From Sulfurimonas sp. HSL3-2 (GTDB lineage Bacteria > Campylobacterota > Campylobacteria > Campylobacterales > Sulfurimonadaceae), in NCBI RefSeq assembly GCF_039645965.1, contig NZ_CP147917.1, positions 1,984,001 to 2,048,000 on the forward strand: 64,000 nucleotides of DNA, in the 5' to 3' direction. A program made the position numbers and the translations under genes. Each line of letters opens with the position of its first letter. Positions within the stretch are counted from its first letter, which is position 1. Of this stretch, positions 1 through 7,479 are shown piece by piece. The notes under the pieces were generated by a model, which saw only the letters and a program-made list of their open reading frames with translations, was not told the DNA's origin and did not search any database.

Positions 1-300
1 ACTGTCAAGCGTAGTCTCATACCAGGTATCGTCTAGATCAACCAGTGTCGATGCGATACTCTCTTTTATATACGGGTTTTTCTCTAAAAAAGTTTTACGG
101 ATACGAGGAGTCTTAAGTCTGTCCTGTGCATCTACGAAATCAAATCCGTATTTCCCTTTAATACAAAGCTTTCCTTGTGAAACTACGCCGTCCGGATGAG
201 CAAAAATATTTTGTATTTTGTTATCTTTTACATTAGCTGCTATATCGCACCCAACACCACAGTAGGTACAAACGCTGTCTATAGTTTCAACATTTTCCAT
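1..300 (-). CDS. formate-dehydrogenase-like molybdopterin oxidoreductase, N-terminal part
   Basis: This is the first 100 codons of a gene that runs off the left edge of the window on the minus strand. The start reads MENVETIDSVCTYCGVGCDI, and a later LCIKGKYGFDF segment follows. Together these give the CxxCxxxC plus C pattern of the N-terminal [4Fe-4S] domain of the formate dehydrogenase/nitrate reductase superfamily; the LCIKG-x-GFDF segment is most like FdhA/FdhF. The molybdopterin domains lie outside the window, so the substrate cannot be fixed. No twin-arginine signal is seen, which points to a cytoplasmic enzyme. It is divergent from the signalling cassette at 471. moeA and moaA further along the window make the cofactor such an enzyme needs. 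Confidence 0.75.
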   Translation of the reverse strand, partial: MENVETIDSVCTYCGVGCDIAANVKDNKIQNIFAHPDGVVSQGKLCIKGKYGFDFVDAQDRLKTPRIRKTFLEKNPYIKESIASTLVDLDDTWYETTLDS

Positions 301-434
301 TAAAGTAATCCCGATTTTATTTATATGCGGAGTTTACAATTGTTTATCTTAAAAATTATGGAAGCGGATCGTGTCCTTTTATGATTAAATAAAACATAAG
401 TGGAGATCGAAGCAAGAACCATAAGATTTATTGA

Positions 435-440
435 TATAAT
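435..440 (+). promoter_or_regulatory. likely -10 box of the sensor/regulator/kinase operon
   Basis: A TATAAT hexamer lies 31 bases before the ATG at 471, in an AT-rich stretch and without a clear -35 box, which is normal for housekeeping promoters in Campylobacterota. The 301-470 gap between the divergent genes must hold both promoters; I see no other strong signal there. Confidence 0.5.
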
Positions 441-470
441 TATAAAAATTTTTAGATCGGTGTTAAATTT

Positions 471-1562
471 ATGTATAAAAGCTTTATTGCTGCCTTTATC
501 GTTATTATCATCCTTATTATCACAATATTTTTCTATTTTAGAGGCGAAGTAAAAGAGCAAAAACTCGATCATATCTTGGATCAGATCACCTCTGAACTCA
601 ATACTCAGCTCAAAACAAATCAGATGAATGCGCTTGAGATCGCTATCGTACTCTCACAAAACAGCGGACTGGTGAATGCTTTAGAAAATGATGATGAAGA
701 TCTCGGTTATAGTATCCTCTCAAAGATCACGGAAAATATTAAGAAAAATACCGACAGGTTCGTAAGAACACAGGTCATTACAAGCGATTACCTTATCTTT
801 GCAAGAAGCTGGGATAACGTATACGCAGGTATGCCCTTAGGTGATTATAGAACCGATCTTAATTATTTTAAAACTCACAGATCACCCCGTACTTCCATAG
901 AAGTAGGAAGAAGACTGGGGATCAAAGCTACCGTACCTATCTATAAAGACAACACGTTGCTCGGCTTTATCGAAGTAATAGACTTTTTTGAACCTCTTAC
1001 AGAGTTGTTCCGTGCGCAGGGGATAGACCTCTATGTCTTACTAAATGACAAATATTTCAATACGGCTATATTTATGCAGGAAAATATGACCGTCAATAAA
1101 TATATCATCGCTAACACCAACTATAACTCGAGCCATATCAAGGTTTTAAAAAGTATCGATTTTAAACAGTTAAAAGCCAACAGGATGTTATCGGCAAAAG
1201 ACAGGCATATCTTTTATGAGACGATGTATAATGGAGACGGTGAAACTATCGGAGCTTTCGTCTTTATCCTCCCCGATAAATATCTTGAATATTTTAGAGA
1301 TCCTGAAGATGATATCTCGTTTTTGATCAATGTCACCAGAAGCAGTTTATACAGTATAGAGAAAAAACAAAATGACTTTCAGGCGTACAAGTCATACACT
1401 CCTTCGGAACTCTCCTACATCAAAGATATCATCTCTGAAGAGGATGAAGCGGAGTTTTCAGAAAATGCGTACAAAAAACTGGATCAATACTCAAAAGACG
1501 AGTTGATCCAACTTATTTTGAACCGTAAAGTTGTTAAAAAAATAGATGGGAAGATCAGATGA
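471..1562 (+). CDS. membrane-anchored periplasmic sensor protein, Cache-like
   Basis: A 363-residue protein with one N-terminal membrane helix (about residues 4-23) followed by a large domain that should lie in the periplasm. The layout, a long helix and then an alpha/beta region with segments such as GIKATVPIYKDNTLLGFIEV, resembles double-Cache ligand-binding domains of chemoreceptors and kinases. No HAMP, kinase, GGDEF or methyl-accepting part follows, so it cannot signal alone. It ends 4 bases into the response regulator gene, with the histidine kinase next and soxX beyond that. I infer that it is the ligand-sensing partner of this kinase, perhaps for a sulfur compound. The Cache assignment is from the pattern only; the family was not searched. 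Confidence 0.6.
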   Translation: MYKSFIAAFIVIIILIITIFFYFRGEVKEQKLDHILDQITSELNTQLKTNQMNALEIAIVLSQNSGLVNALENDDEDLGYSILSKITENIKKNTDRFVRTQVITSDYLIFARSWDNVYAGMPLGDYRTDLNYFKTHRSPRTSIEVGRRLGIKATVPIYKDNTLLGFIEVIDFFEPLTELFRAQGIDLYVLLNDKYFNTAIFMQENMTVNKYIIANTNYNSSHIKVLKSIDFKQLKANRMLSAKDRHIFYETMYNGDGETIGAFVFILPDKYLEYFRDPEDDISFLINVTRSSLYSIEKKQNDFQAYKSYTPSELSYIKDIISEEDEAEFSENAYKKLDQYSKDELIQLILNRKVVKKIDGKIR

Positions 1563-2215
1563 AAATTTTACTTTTGGAAGATGAGTACTCTTTACGTATC
1601 AGTATAAAAGAGTTTTTAGAAGATATAGGTTACGAAGTGGACTGTTTTATGGATGGGCTAGAAGCATACGATGCTATCCATGAAAAAGCATACGAACTTT
1701 TACTTCTGGATGTCAATGTCCCTTCCATGAACGGTTTTAAACTTTTAGAGAACCTGCGCAATGATGATATGAAGATACCGACGATATTTTTGACATCAAT
1801 GACCGATGTGCAAAATCTCAAAGAGGGTTATGAAAGAGGCTGCTGTGACTACATAAGAAAGCCTTTTGACCTTGAAGAGCTGGAGCTTCGCATCAATCAT
1901 GCCTATAGAAGTTATTATCTCGATGACAGCGATATCATCGACCTCGGGCAGAATGCAACATACAATATGACCAAAGGAAAGCTCACCATCAACGGTGAAG
2001 AGATCGTACTGAGAAAAACAGAGAAAGATATGCTTGAAGTTCTGATAAAACATAAGAACTCTGTCGTCTCCATAGATATGTTCCAAGATGAAGTATGGGG
2101 TGAGTATGTAGAGCCCGCAACCATTAGAGTCCAGTTAAAAAATCTGCGTCAGAAACTGCCTGAGGGGATCATACATAACAGAAGATCTTTAGGATATATC
2201 ATTGAACGAAAATAG
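1559..2215 (+). CDS. OmpR/PhoB-family response regulator
   Basis: A 218-residue two-domain response regulator. The receiver domain occupies about residues 1-115: acidic pair at E7/D8, phospho-acceptor Asp 51 in LLLLDVNVPSMNGF, a conserved Thr near LTSMTD, and the Lys of YIRKPFD. A winged-helix DNA-binding domain follows (about 125-218), ending in the typical VQLKNLRQKL and RSLGYII segments. The start overlaps the sensor gene by 4 bases (ATGA), and the end overlaps the kinase by 14 bases, so the three are translationally coupled. OmpR-type regulators bind direct repeats about 11 bases apart; such repeats lie just before soxX, making the sox operon the natural candidate target (inference). Confidence 0.93.
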   Translation: MKILLLEDEYSLRISIKEFLEDIGYEVDCFMDGLEAYDAIHEKAYELLLLDVNVPSMNGFKLLENLRNDDMKIPTIFLTSMTDVQNLKEGYERGCCDYIRKPFDLEELELRINHAYRSYYLDDSDIIDLGQNATYNMTKGKLTINGEEIVLRKTEKDMLEVLIKHKNSVVSIDMFQDEVWGEYVEPATIRVQLKNLRQKLPEGIIHNRRSLGYIIERK

Positions 2216-3365
2216 ATACGCACTCAAAAACGCTCTTATATACACAGTGTTGATCAGCAGTATTTTGCTGGCACCGCTGTTTTTTTATTTTATCTATATG
2301 AAAAATATTTATTCTGTACAGAATGAACTGTTTTTAAAAGAGAAATCTCTGCTGATCATTAAATCGATGGAAGAGTTTAATCAAAATGATATCTATTTTG
2401 AATATCCAAGATTTAAGACTTTCAAATCAGGTCTGTACGATGTCAGATTTAGACCGATCTTTACATTGATAGATACGGAGATAAAAAGTTTTAAAAGTGG
2501 TTATTATCTCGACGGCTATAACGCTTTTTTGGTCGTACAGCTGCCAAAAAATAGATATTTCGGTGCAGATTATCTGATCTTGAACAACACCATCTCTTAT
2601 GCATCCATCTATAAGAATATTATGGTGATACTCTTTTCTATTGCCATAATCGTCTTTCTTTTAAGTATGTTTTTTCTGAACCGCTTTGCAGAACCTTTTA
2701 AAGCGGTCAACAAAAAACTGGACAACTTTATAAAAGATTCCATCCATGAGATCAACACGCCTCTGGCGATCATCAATGTCAATGTGGATCTCTATAATAG
2801 AAAAAACCCTACCAACAAATATCTCCAGCGTGTCAAAGGTGCCGCAAAAGTCTTATCGAACATTTACGACGATATGGACTATCTCATAAAGTACAACCGT
2901 CTCGAGTATGAAGATGAGAAGATCAATTTCACTCGTTTTATGAAAGAGAGGATAGAGTATTTTTATGATGTCGCTTTGATGAAAAACATACATATACAGA
3001 GCGATATAGAGGAGAATATCTTTATATTTATGAACCAGAAAAAACTGCGAAAGATCGTAGACAATAATATCTCCAATGCGATCAAGTACTCTTTTGAGAA
3101 CAGTACTATCCATATATCGCTTTTTATGAAATCAGATATATGTCATCTCAGTGTAAAAGACTCCGGAATAGGAATCAAAGATGTTAATCAGATCTTTAAA
3201 AGATACTATAGAGAAGACACAAACAAGGGTGGTTTCGGCATTGGGCTCAATATCGTAAAATCTATAATCGAAGAAGCAGGGATCGAACTCGATATCAAGT
3301 CAAAACTCAAAGAAGGTAGTACTTTTACCTACAAATTTCCGCAAAAAATCATCACTCATTCATAA
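2202..3365 (+). CDS. sensor histidine kinase
   Basis: A 387-residue inner-membrane histidine kinase with a TTG start that overlaps the regulator gene. The next in-frame ATG would remove the first membrane helix, so the TTG is preferred. Membrane helices lie at about 10-33 and 140-160, with roughly 105 periplasmic residues between them. No HAMP domain is evident. The phospho-acceptor is His 182 in SIHEINTPLAII; the N box is KIVDNNISNAIKYS, and the G boxes are KDSGIGIKD and GFGIGLNIVKSI. It should phosphorylate the regulator encoded just upstream. The separate sensor protein at 471 may supply ligand recognition. The gene ends 73 bases before soxX, so read-through into sox is possible. Confidence 0.92.
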   Translation: MNENRYALKNALIYTVLISSILLAPLFFYFIYMKNIYSVQNELFLKEKSLLIIKSMEEFNQNDIYFEYPRFKTFKSGLYDVRFRPIFTLIDTEIKSFKSGYYLDGYNAFLVVQLPKNRYFGADYLILNNTISYASIYKNIMVILFSIAIIVFLLSMFFLNRFAEPFKAVNKKLDNFIKDSIHEINTPLAIINVNVDLYNRKNPTNKYLQRVKGAAKVLSNIYDDMDYLIKYNRLEYEDEKINFTRFMKERIEYFYDVALMKNIHIQSDIEENIFIFMNQKKLRKIVDNNISNAIKYSFENSTIHISLFMKSDICHLSVKDSGIGIKDVNQIFKRYYREDTNKGGFGIGLNIVKSIIEEAGIELDIKSKLKEGSTFTYKFPQKIITHS

Positions 3366-3377
3366 ATAAAACAAATT

Positions 3378-3409
3378 TTACATTAATTTTACACTTCACT
3401 GTTACACTT
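3378..3409 (+). promoter_or_regulatory. spaced TTACA direct repeats before soxX, candidate regulator operator
   Basis: TTACA occurs at 3378, 3389 and 3402, twice within the longer TTACACTT, giving spacings of 11 and 13 bases. OmpR/PhoB-family regulators commonly bind tandem half-sites about 11 bases apart, and a gene for such a regulator lies just upstream. The repeats fill most of the short gap between the kinase gene and soxX. A good -10 box is not obvious. The operator role is inferred, not shown. Confidence 0.4.
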
Positions 3410-3438
3410 CTTGCCGAATCAAATAGGAGGAAGTTGAA

Positions 3439-3963
3439 ATGGTAAAGAATCTAACAGTTTCATTACTATTGGGATGCTCACTTTTTGCTGCTGATTACAG
3501 CAGTATTATCGAACATCCTAATGCAAGTAAGATTATTGAAAAAGATCTATTAGCTGCACCGAAAGTCTATAGTATGCCAGCAGGTTGTATAACAACAGAT
3601 GCAGCAGCGATAGCTAGAGGCGCTTATATCTTTCATAATCTTAACGGAAGTAAAGCAAAAGGGAATCCACCGGCTGGATTGAGTAAAAGTAACCCTGACG
3701 GTTCTGCAAAGCAATATGGAAATTGTGTTGCCTGCCATAACATCGAAGGTGCAAAAGGTGCCGGGAACATAGGTCCGGACCTACATAACTACAAACAGAA
3801 CTTCATCGACTCCGGTGCAAGAACTTTAGAGTTTGTGTTTCAAAAGATAGCAGATGCACGTATCGATAATCCGACAACACATATGACTATCAATTTAACT
3901 ACTAAATTATTTAACGAAAGAGAGATATGTGACCTGACTTCATATATCGTAGCTCCAAAATAA
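3439..3963 (+). CDS. soxX: SoxX, monoheme cytochrome c of the SoxXA complex
   Basis: A 174-residue periplasmic cytochrome c. A signal peptide occupies about residues 1-18, and a single heme-attachment motif CVACH lies at 96-100. A Met near the C-terminus (HMTINL region) can serve as the distal ligand, and the GNIGPDLHNY segment fits SoxX. SoxX pairs with SoxA to form the heterodimer that couples a sulfur substrate to the SoxY carrier Cys and accepts the electrons. A strong ribosome site (AGGAGG) precedes the ATG. It is the first gene of soxXYZAB, in the order I recall for Sulfurimonas. The two Cys residues outside the heme motif were not assigned a role. Confidence 0.9.
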   Translation: MVKNLTVSLLLGCSLFAADYSSIIEHPNASKIIEKDLLAAPKVYSMPAGCITTDAAAIARGAYIFHNLNGSKAKGNPPAGLSKSNPDGSAKQYGNCVACHNIEGAKGAGNIGPDLHNYKQNFIDSGARTLEFVFQKIADARIDNPTTHMTINLTTKLFNEREICDLTSYIVAPK

Positions 3964-3975
3964 AAAGGAAAGAAA

Positions 3976-4443
3976 ATGCAAAGAAGAGATTTTTTTAAAA
4001 CATTAGGAACAGTAGCAGTAGTTGGTGCGACAATCCCGGCAATGAGCTTCGCAGCTGAAACAAAAAAACAGGGTCCGAATGCTTTTACATACAAACAAGC
4101 TGTAGATGTGATCACAGGCGGTAAAACACCTAAAAAATCATCTAAGGTTCATCTAAAAGTACCTGAGATCGCAGAAAACGGTGCAGTTGTTCCTGTAACG
4201 GTCGAAGTTGACTCTCCGATGACTCCGGATGATTATGTTAAAGCGATCCATATATTTGCTACAAAAAACAATAACGTTCGTTGTTTGGATGCAAATCTGT
4301 CTCCGGCTAACGGAAAAGCAATGCTTTCTACACGTGTAAAACTTGGCGGCACACAAGATGTTGCGGCACTTGTCGAACTAAGCAACGGTGAGTTTTTAAT
4401 AGCTTCTCAAAGCGTTAAAGTGACAATCGGCGGTTGTGGTTGA
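3976..4443 (+). CDS. soxY: SoxY, sulfur-carrying subunit
   Basis: A 155-residue protein starting with the twin-arginine signal MQRRDFFKTLG and a hydrophobic stretch ending near SFAAE, so it is exported folded, as expected for SoxYZ. The protein ends VKVTIGGCG: the C-terminal swinging-arm Cys to which thiosulfate is conjugated. The usual ending is GGCGG; here one terminal Gly is missing and the TGA follows directly. SoxY works bound to SoxZ, whose gene is next. The spacing to soxX is 12 bases, consistent with one transcript. Confidence 0.95.
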   Translation: MQRRDFFKTLGTVAVVGATIPAMSFAAETKKQGPNAFTYKQAVDVITGGKTPKKSSKVHLKVPEIAENGAVVPVTVEVDSPMTPDDYVKAIHIFATKNNNVRCLDANLSPANGKAMLSTRVKLGGTQDVAALVELSNGEFLIASQSVKVTIGGCG

Positions 4444-4490
4444 TCTTGAGCAAGAAACCGCAGTAGAAAATAAAAAATAAAGGATTTAAA

Positions 4491-4826
4491 ATGGCAGAAA
4501 GAAAATCATTAATCAAAATTAAACCGAAAAAATATAAAGACGGCGAGATTGTAAAAGTAAACTTTATGATTATGCACCCTATGGAAACAGGTATGCGTAA
4601 AGATAAAAAAACAAAAGAGATCGTACCAGCTAAGTACGTTAACAGCATCAAGTTCGTGTATAACGGAAAGACTATCACAAATATGATCGTATGGGAATCT
4701 GTTTCGGCAAATCCTGTTTTCACGACATACATGAAAATAGACGGAAAAGGTGATCTGACTGTGACATACACAGACAGTACTGGTGAAGTTCACGAGCAAA
4801 GTATCAAGATTAAACCAAAAGGATAA
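4491..4826 (+). CDS. soxZ: SoxZ, partner of the sulfur carrier SoxY
   Basis: A 111-residue protein with no signal peptide, as is normal for SoxZ, which is carried to the periplasm with SoxY through the Tat system. Its sequence is typical: KPKKYKDGEIVKVNFMIMHPMETG near the start of the fold in two adjoining parts, a KTITNM segment, and a beta-rich end with VTYTDSTGE. The ribosome site AAAGGA lies before the ATG. It sits between soxY and soxA with only 3 bases before soxA. Confidence 0.93.
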   Translation: MAERKSLIKIKPKKYKDGEIVKVNFMIMHPMETGMRKDKKTKEIVPAKYVNSIKFVYNGKTITNMIVWESVSANPVFTTYMKIDGKGDLTVTYTDSTGEVHEQSIKIKPKG

Positions 4827-4829
4827 TCA

Positions 4830-5594
4830 ATGAAAACAATACTAAAGATAACTCTAAGCGTTGCTCTACTTTCTACACTCACTTTAGCCGATGAGCAGTT
4901 TGCAATGAGTGACAAAGACAGAGCCATGTATGCGGAGATGCTTGAAAACAATCCTGCAGACATGACTGTAGCCAGTGGTGAAGAGCTGCTTAGCTATATG
5001 GGCGGAGAAGCCGGACTTGCAAAGTACCTTGGTGTCAGTGAAGAAAAACTACCTGAGTATATTGCGGGTTTTCCACGTTATATTAAAAAATTCGACATGG
5101 TTGTCGGACTTGATCAAGTTTTACAAGCGATGATGCATGACGGCGGACACAAACCGCTGGAGCTTAAAAGCGGCAATATGTTTGAGATGCTTAGTTATGT
5201 TAAATCACTAGCCAACGATGTACCGATAAACATCGATGTCAATGCAAACCAACAGATGAAAGATGCGTATGCACTGGGTGAAAAAACATTTAATACAAAA
5301 AGAGGCGGACGCGGTTTAGCTTGTATAAGCTGTCACAGTTCGGATGTGATCGGTATGGTACTAAGAACACAGCCTCTACCTGATCTTGGTGTAAACAATT
5401 CAGGTGGGACATGGCCTGCATACAGAATGACAAAATCATCTGTATCAACGCTACAAAAACGTTTTCAAGGCTGTATGAAAAATGCCCTGTTAGCGGTAAT
5501 CCCTCTTGGTTCACCTGAGATGGTAGGTCTGGAAGTCTACGTCACGGACAAAGCAAAAGGGAAACCTATTGCAATTCCGGGATTAAAAAGATAG
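4830..5594 (+). CDS. soxA: SoxA, monoheme-type cytochrome of SoxXA
   Basis: A 254-residue exported cytochrome (signal peptide about 1-20). Only one heme motif is present, CISCH at 165-169; the first heme site found in diheme SoxA proteins is absent, so this is the monoheme type. Cys 214 in RFQGCMKNA matches the Cys heme ligand that is modified to a persulfide in known SoxA proteins, the proposed site of sulfur transfer to SoxY. Several QPLP and GTWPAYR segments also fit the family. The gene starts 3 bases after soxZ. Confidence 0.93.
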   Translation: MKTILKITLSVALLSTLTLADEQFAMSDKDRAMYAEMLENNPADMTVASGEELLSYMGGEAGLAKYLGVSEEKLPEYIAGFPRYIKKFDMVVGLDQVLQAMMHDGGHKPLELKSGNMFEMLSYVKSLANDVPINIDVNANQQMKDAYALGEKTFNTKRGGRGLACISCHSSDVIGMVLRTQPLPDLGVNNSGGTWPAYRMTKSSVSTLQKRFQGCMKNALLAVIPLGSPEMVGLEVYVTDKAKGKPIAIPGLKR

Positions 5595-5603
5595 GAAAAA
5601 AAT

Positions 5604-7364
5604 ATGGAAATTTCAAGAAGAGACTTTATGCATATTGCTGCGATCTTTGGTTTAGGTGCTGCAACTGCAGGATGTGCTACTCCAAAGTCCGTAGCTCAGA
5701 TCTCATTAAAAGATCTATATGACTTTAACGCAAAAGGAAACGTCACACTGCTTCATATGTGTGACCTTCACGCGCACATAAAACCGTTATACTGGAGAGA
5801 GCCTTCGACATTGATCTCGGCTCCTAACCTAGTAGGGACTCCGGGTTTCTTATGCGGTGAAGCTTTTGCAAAACATTACGGACTTGAACCAAGCAGTCTT
5901 GATGCATATTTTGACACTTATATGGACTTTGACACACTTGCAAGAAAGTTTGGAAAAATGGGCGGTATCGCTCATATGAAAACATATCTTGATCATGTGA
6001 GAGCTGAACGCGGAAATGAAAATATCCTGTTTTTAGACTCAGGAGACACATGGCAAGGTACGGGTGTAGCACTTAAGACCGGCGGTGAAGCGATCGTAAA
6101 AGCACAGAACTACCTTGGTGTCGACGTAATGGTCGGGCATTGGGAGTTTACTTACGGTAAAGAGAGAGTAAAAGAGCTGATCGAACTGCTTGATGCAAAA
6201 TTCATCTCTCAAAACATCGTCGGAAACGATCCGTTTGCAGATGACTACGAAGAGCTGATCTTTGAACCGTACACGATCGAAGAGAGAGGCGGAGCGAAGA
6301 TAGGGATCATCGGTCAGTCATTTCCATTTACCTCGACAGCGAACCCTAAAGAGTTTACAAAAGGGTGGAGTTTCGGTCTTAGACTTGAAACACTGCAGGA
6401 TTATGTAAATGAACTGAGAAATGAGCATAAAGTGGATTGTGTCGTCGTGTTATCACATGACGGTTTCAGCGTCGACCAAGAGGTGGCTAGAAAAGTCCAC
6501 GGTATCGATTTTATACTAAGCGGTCACACACATGACCCTTCTCCGCAGCCTATAACGATCAATAACACTGTTATTGTCATCGCAGGAAGCCACGGTAAAT
6601 ATGTGGGACGTTTAGATATCGATATCAAAGACGGAAAAGTCAAAGACTATGAGTACAAACTCGTACCTATCGCTTCAAATATGATACCTGCCGATCCGCA
6701 GGGTGTAAAACTGGTAGATGAGCTGTACGCTCCTTTTGCTTCTGAATTCAATGAAGTTTTAGGAAAGACAAAAAACATGCTTTATAAGAGAGATACGTTT
6801 TTCTCGACTTTCGATCAGCTGATAAACGATGCGATCATGGACGAGATGAAATGTGACATCTCATTCACACCTGGTTACAGATGGGGTACGACCGTACTTG
6901 CCGGTGAAGACATCTTAATGGATAACGTCTACGAGATGTGCGGTATCACATATCCGAACGTCTATACTTTTGAGCTCAAAGGCCAAAAGATAGCTTCTCT
7001 TTTAGAAGATATCGCGGATAACGTATTTAATGCGAATCCACTGTACCAACAAGGCGGTGATATGAGCCGTTTAGGCGGTGTTACGTATGATATCGCAGTA
7101 GCGAATAAAGCGGGCAAAAGAATATCTAATCTTAAAGTGGGAGGTAAGCCTATAGATCTAAATAAAACCTATGTAGTTTCATCATGGGGTGGAAATCTAC
7201 AAAATGCGGGGATGAATCTTCGTCAAGATATGATCAGACCTGTATATGACATTGTCAGAGATTACATAAAAAGAGAAAAGGTTGTCGACGTTAGTAACGA
7301 AGGTAATGTTACTGTAGTTGATTATGACTGCGGTTGTCCTGTCAAGGGGTCAAGAGGCTGCTAG
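5604..7364 (+). CDS. soxB: SoxB, sulfate thiol esterase
   Basis: A 586-residue periplasmic enzyme of the 5'-nucleotidase/metallophosphoesterase family that hydrolyses sulfate off SoxY-bound cysteine S-thiosulfonate. The start has a twin-arginine signal (SRRDFMHIAAIFGLG). The metal-binding pattern is clear: CDLHAHI, DSGDTWQG, GHWEFTYG, VVLSHDG and LSGHTHDP. A C-terminal nucleotidase-like domain follows from about residue 390. The last residues include four Cys in CGCPVKGSRGC and the preceding DYD region, a Cys-rich tail I cannot explain. soxB ends the soxXYZAB set; no soxCD is found in this window. Confidence 0.96.
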   Translation: MEISRRDFMHIAAIFGLGAATAGCATPKSVAQISLKDLYDFNAKGNVTLLHMCDLHAHIKPLYWREPSTLISAPNLVGTPGFLCGEAFAKHYGLEPSSLDAYFDTYMDFDTLARKFGKMGGIAHMKTYLDHVRAERGNENILFLDSGDTWQGTGVALKTGGEAIVKAQNYLGVDVMVGHWEFTYGKERVKELIELLDAKFISQNIVGNDPFADDYEELIFEPYTIEERGGAKIGIIGQSFPFTSTANPKEFTKGWSFGLRLETLQDYVNELRNEHKVDCVVVLSHDGFSVDQEVARKVHGIDFILSGHTHDPSPQPITINNTVIVIAGSHGKYVGRLDIDIKDGKVKDYEYKLVPIASNMIPADPQGVKLVDELYAPFASEFNEVLGKTKNMLYKRDTFFSTFDQLINDAIMDEMKCDISFTPGYRWGTTVLAGEDILMDNVYEMCGITYPNVYTFELKGQKIASLLEDIADNVFNANPLYQQGGDMSRLGGVTYDIAVANKAGKRISNLKVGGKPIDLNKTYVVSSWGGNLQNAGMNLRQDMIRPVYDIVRDYIKREKVVDVSNEGNVTVVDYDCGCPVKGSRGC

Positions 7365-7375
7365 TCACACGGTAT

Positions 7376-7397
7376 AACGGTAGCGGCAACTACCGTT
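7376..7397 (+). terminator. hairpin after soxB
   Basis: AACGGTAG and CTACCGTT form a perfect 8-bp stem with a 6-base loop, 11 bases after soxB ends. There is no run of T after it, so it may act as a weak terminator or an mRNA 3' end barrier that sets the ratio between sox and porin transcripts. The downstream porin starts at 7480. Confidence 0.5.
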
Positions 7398-7479
7398 AAA
7401 GTCTGTATGTGCAATAATGACAAAACAAACATCGACATTATTACACATGCAACATTATTTTTTACATAAAAGGGATGAA

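Noticed and set aside
3395-3420. Sigma-54-like promoter before soxX
   Set aside because: A GT-N10-GC pattern is present but the invariant -24 GG is missing.
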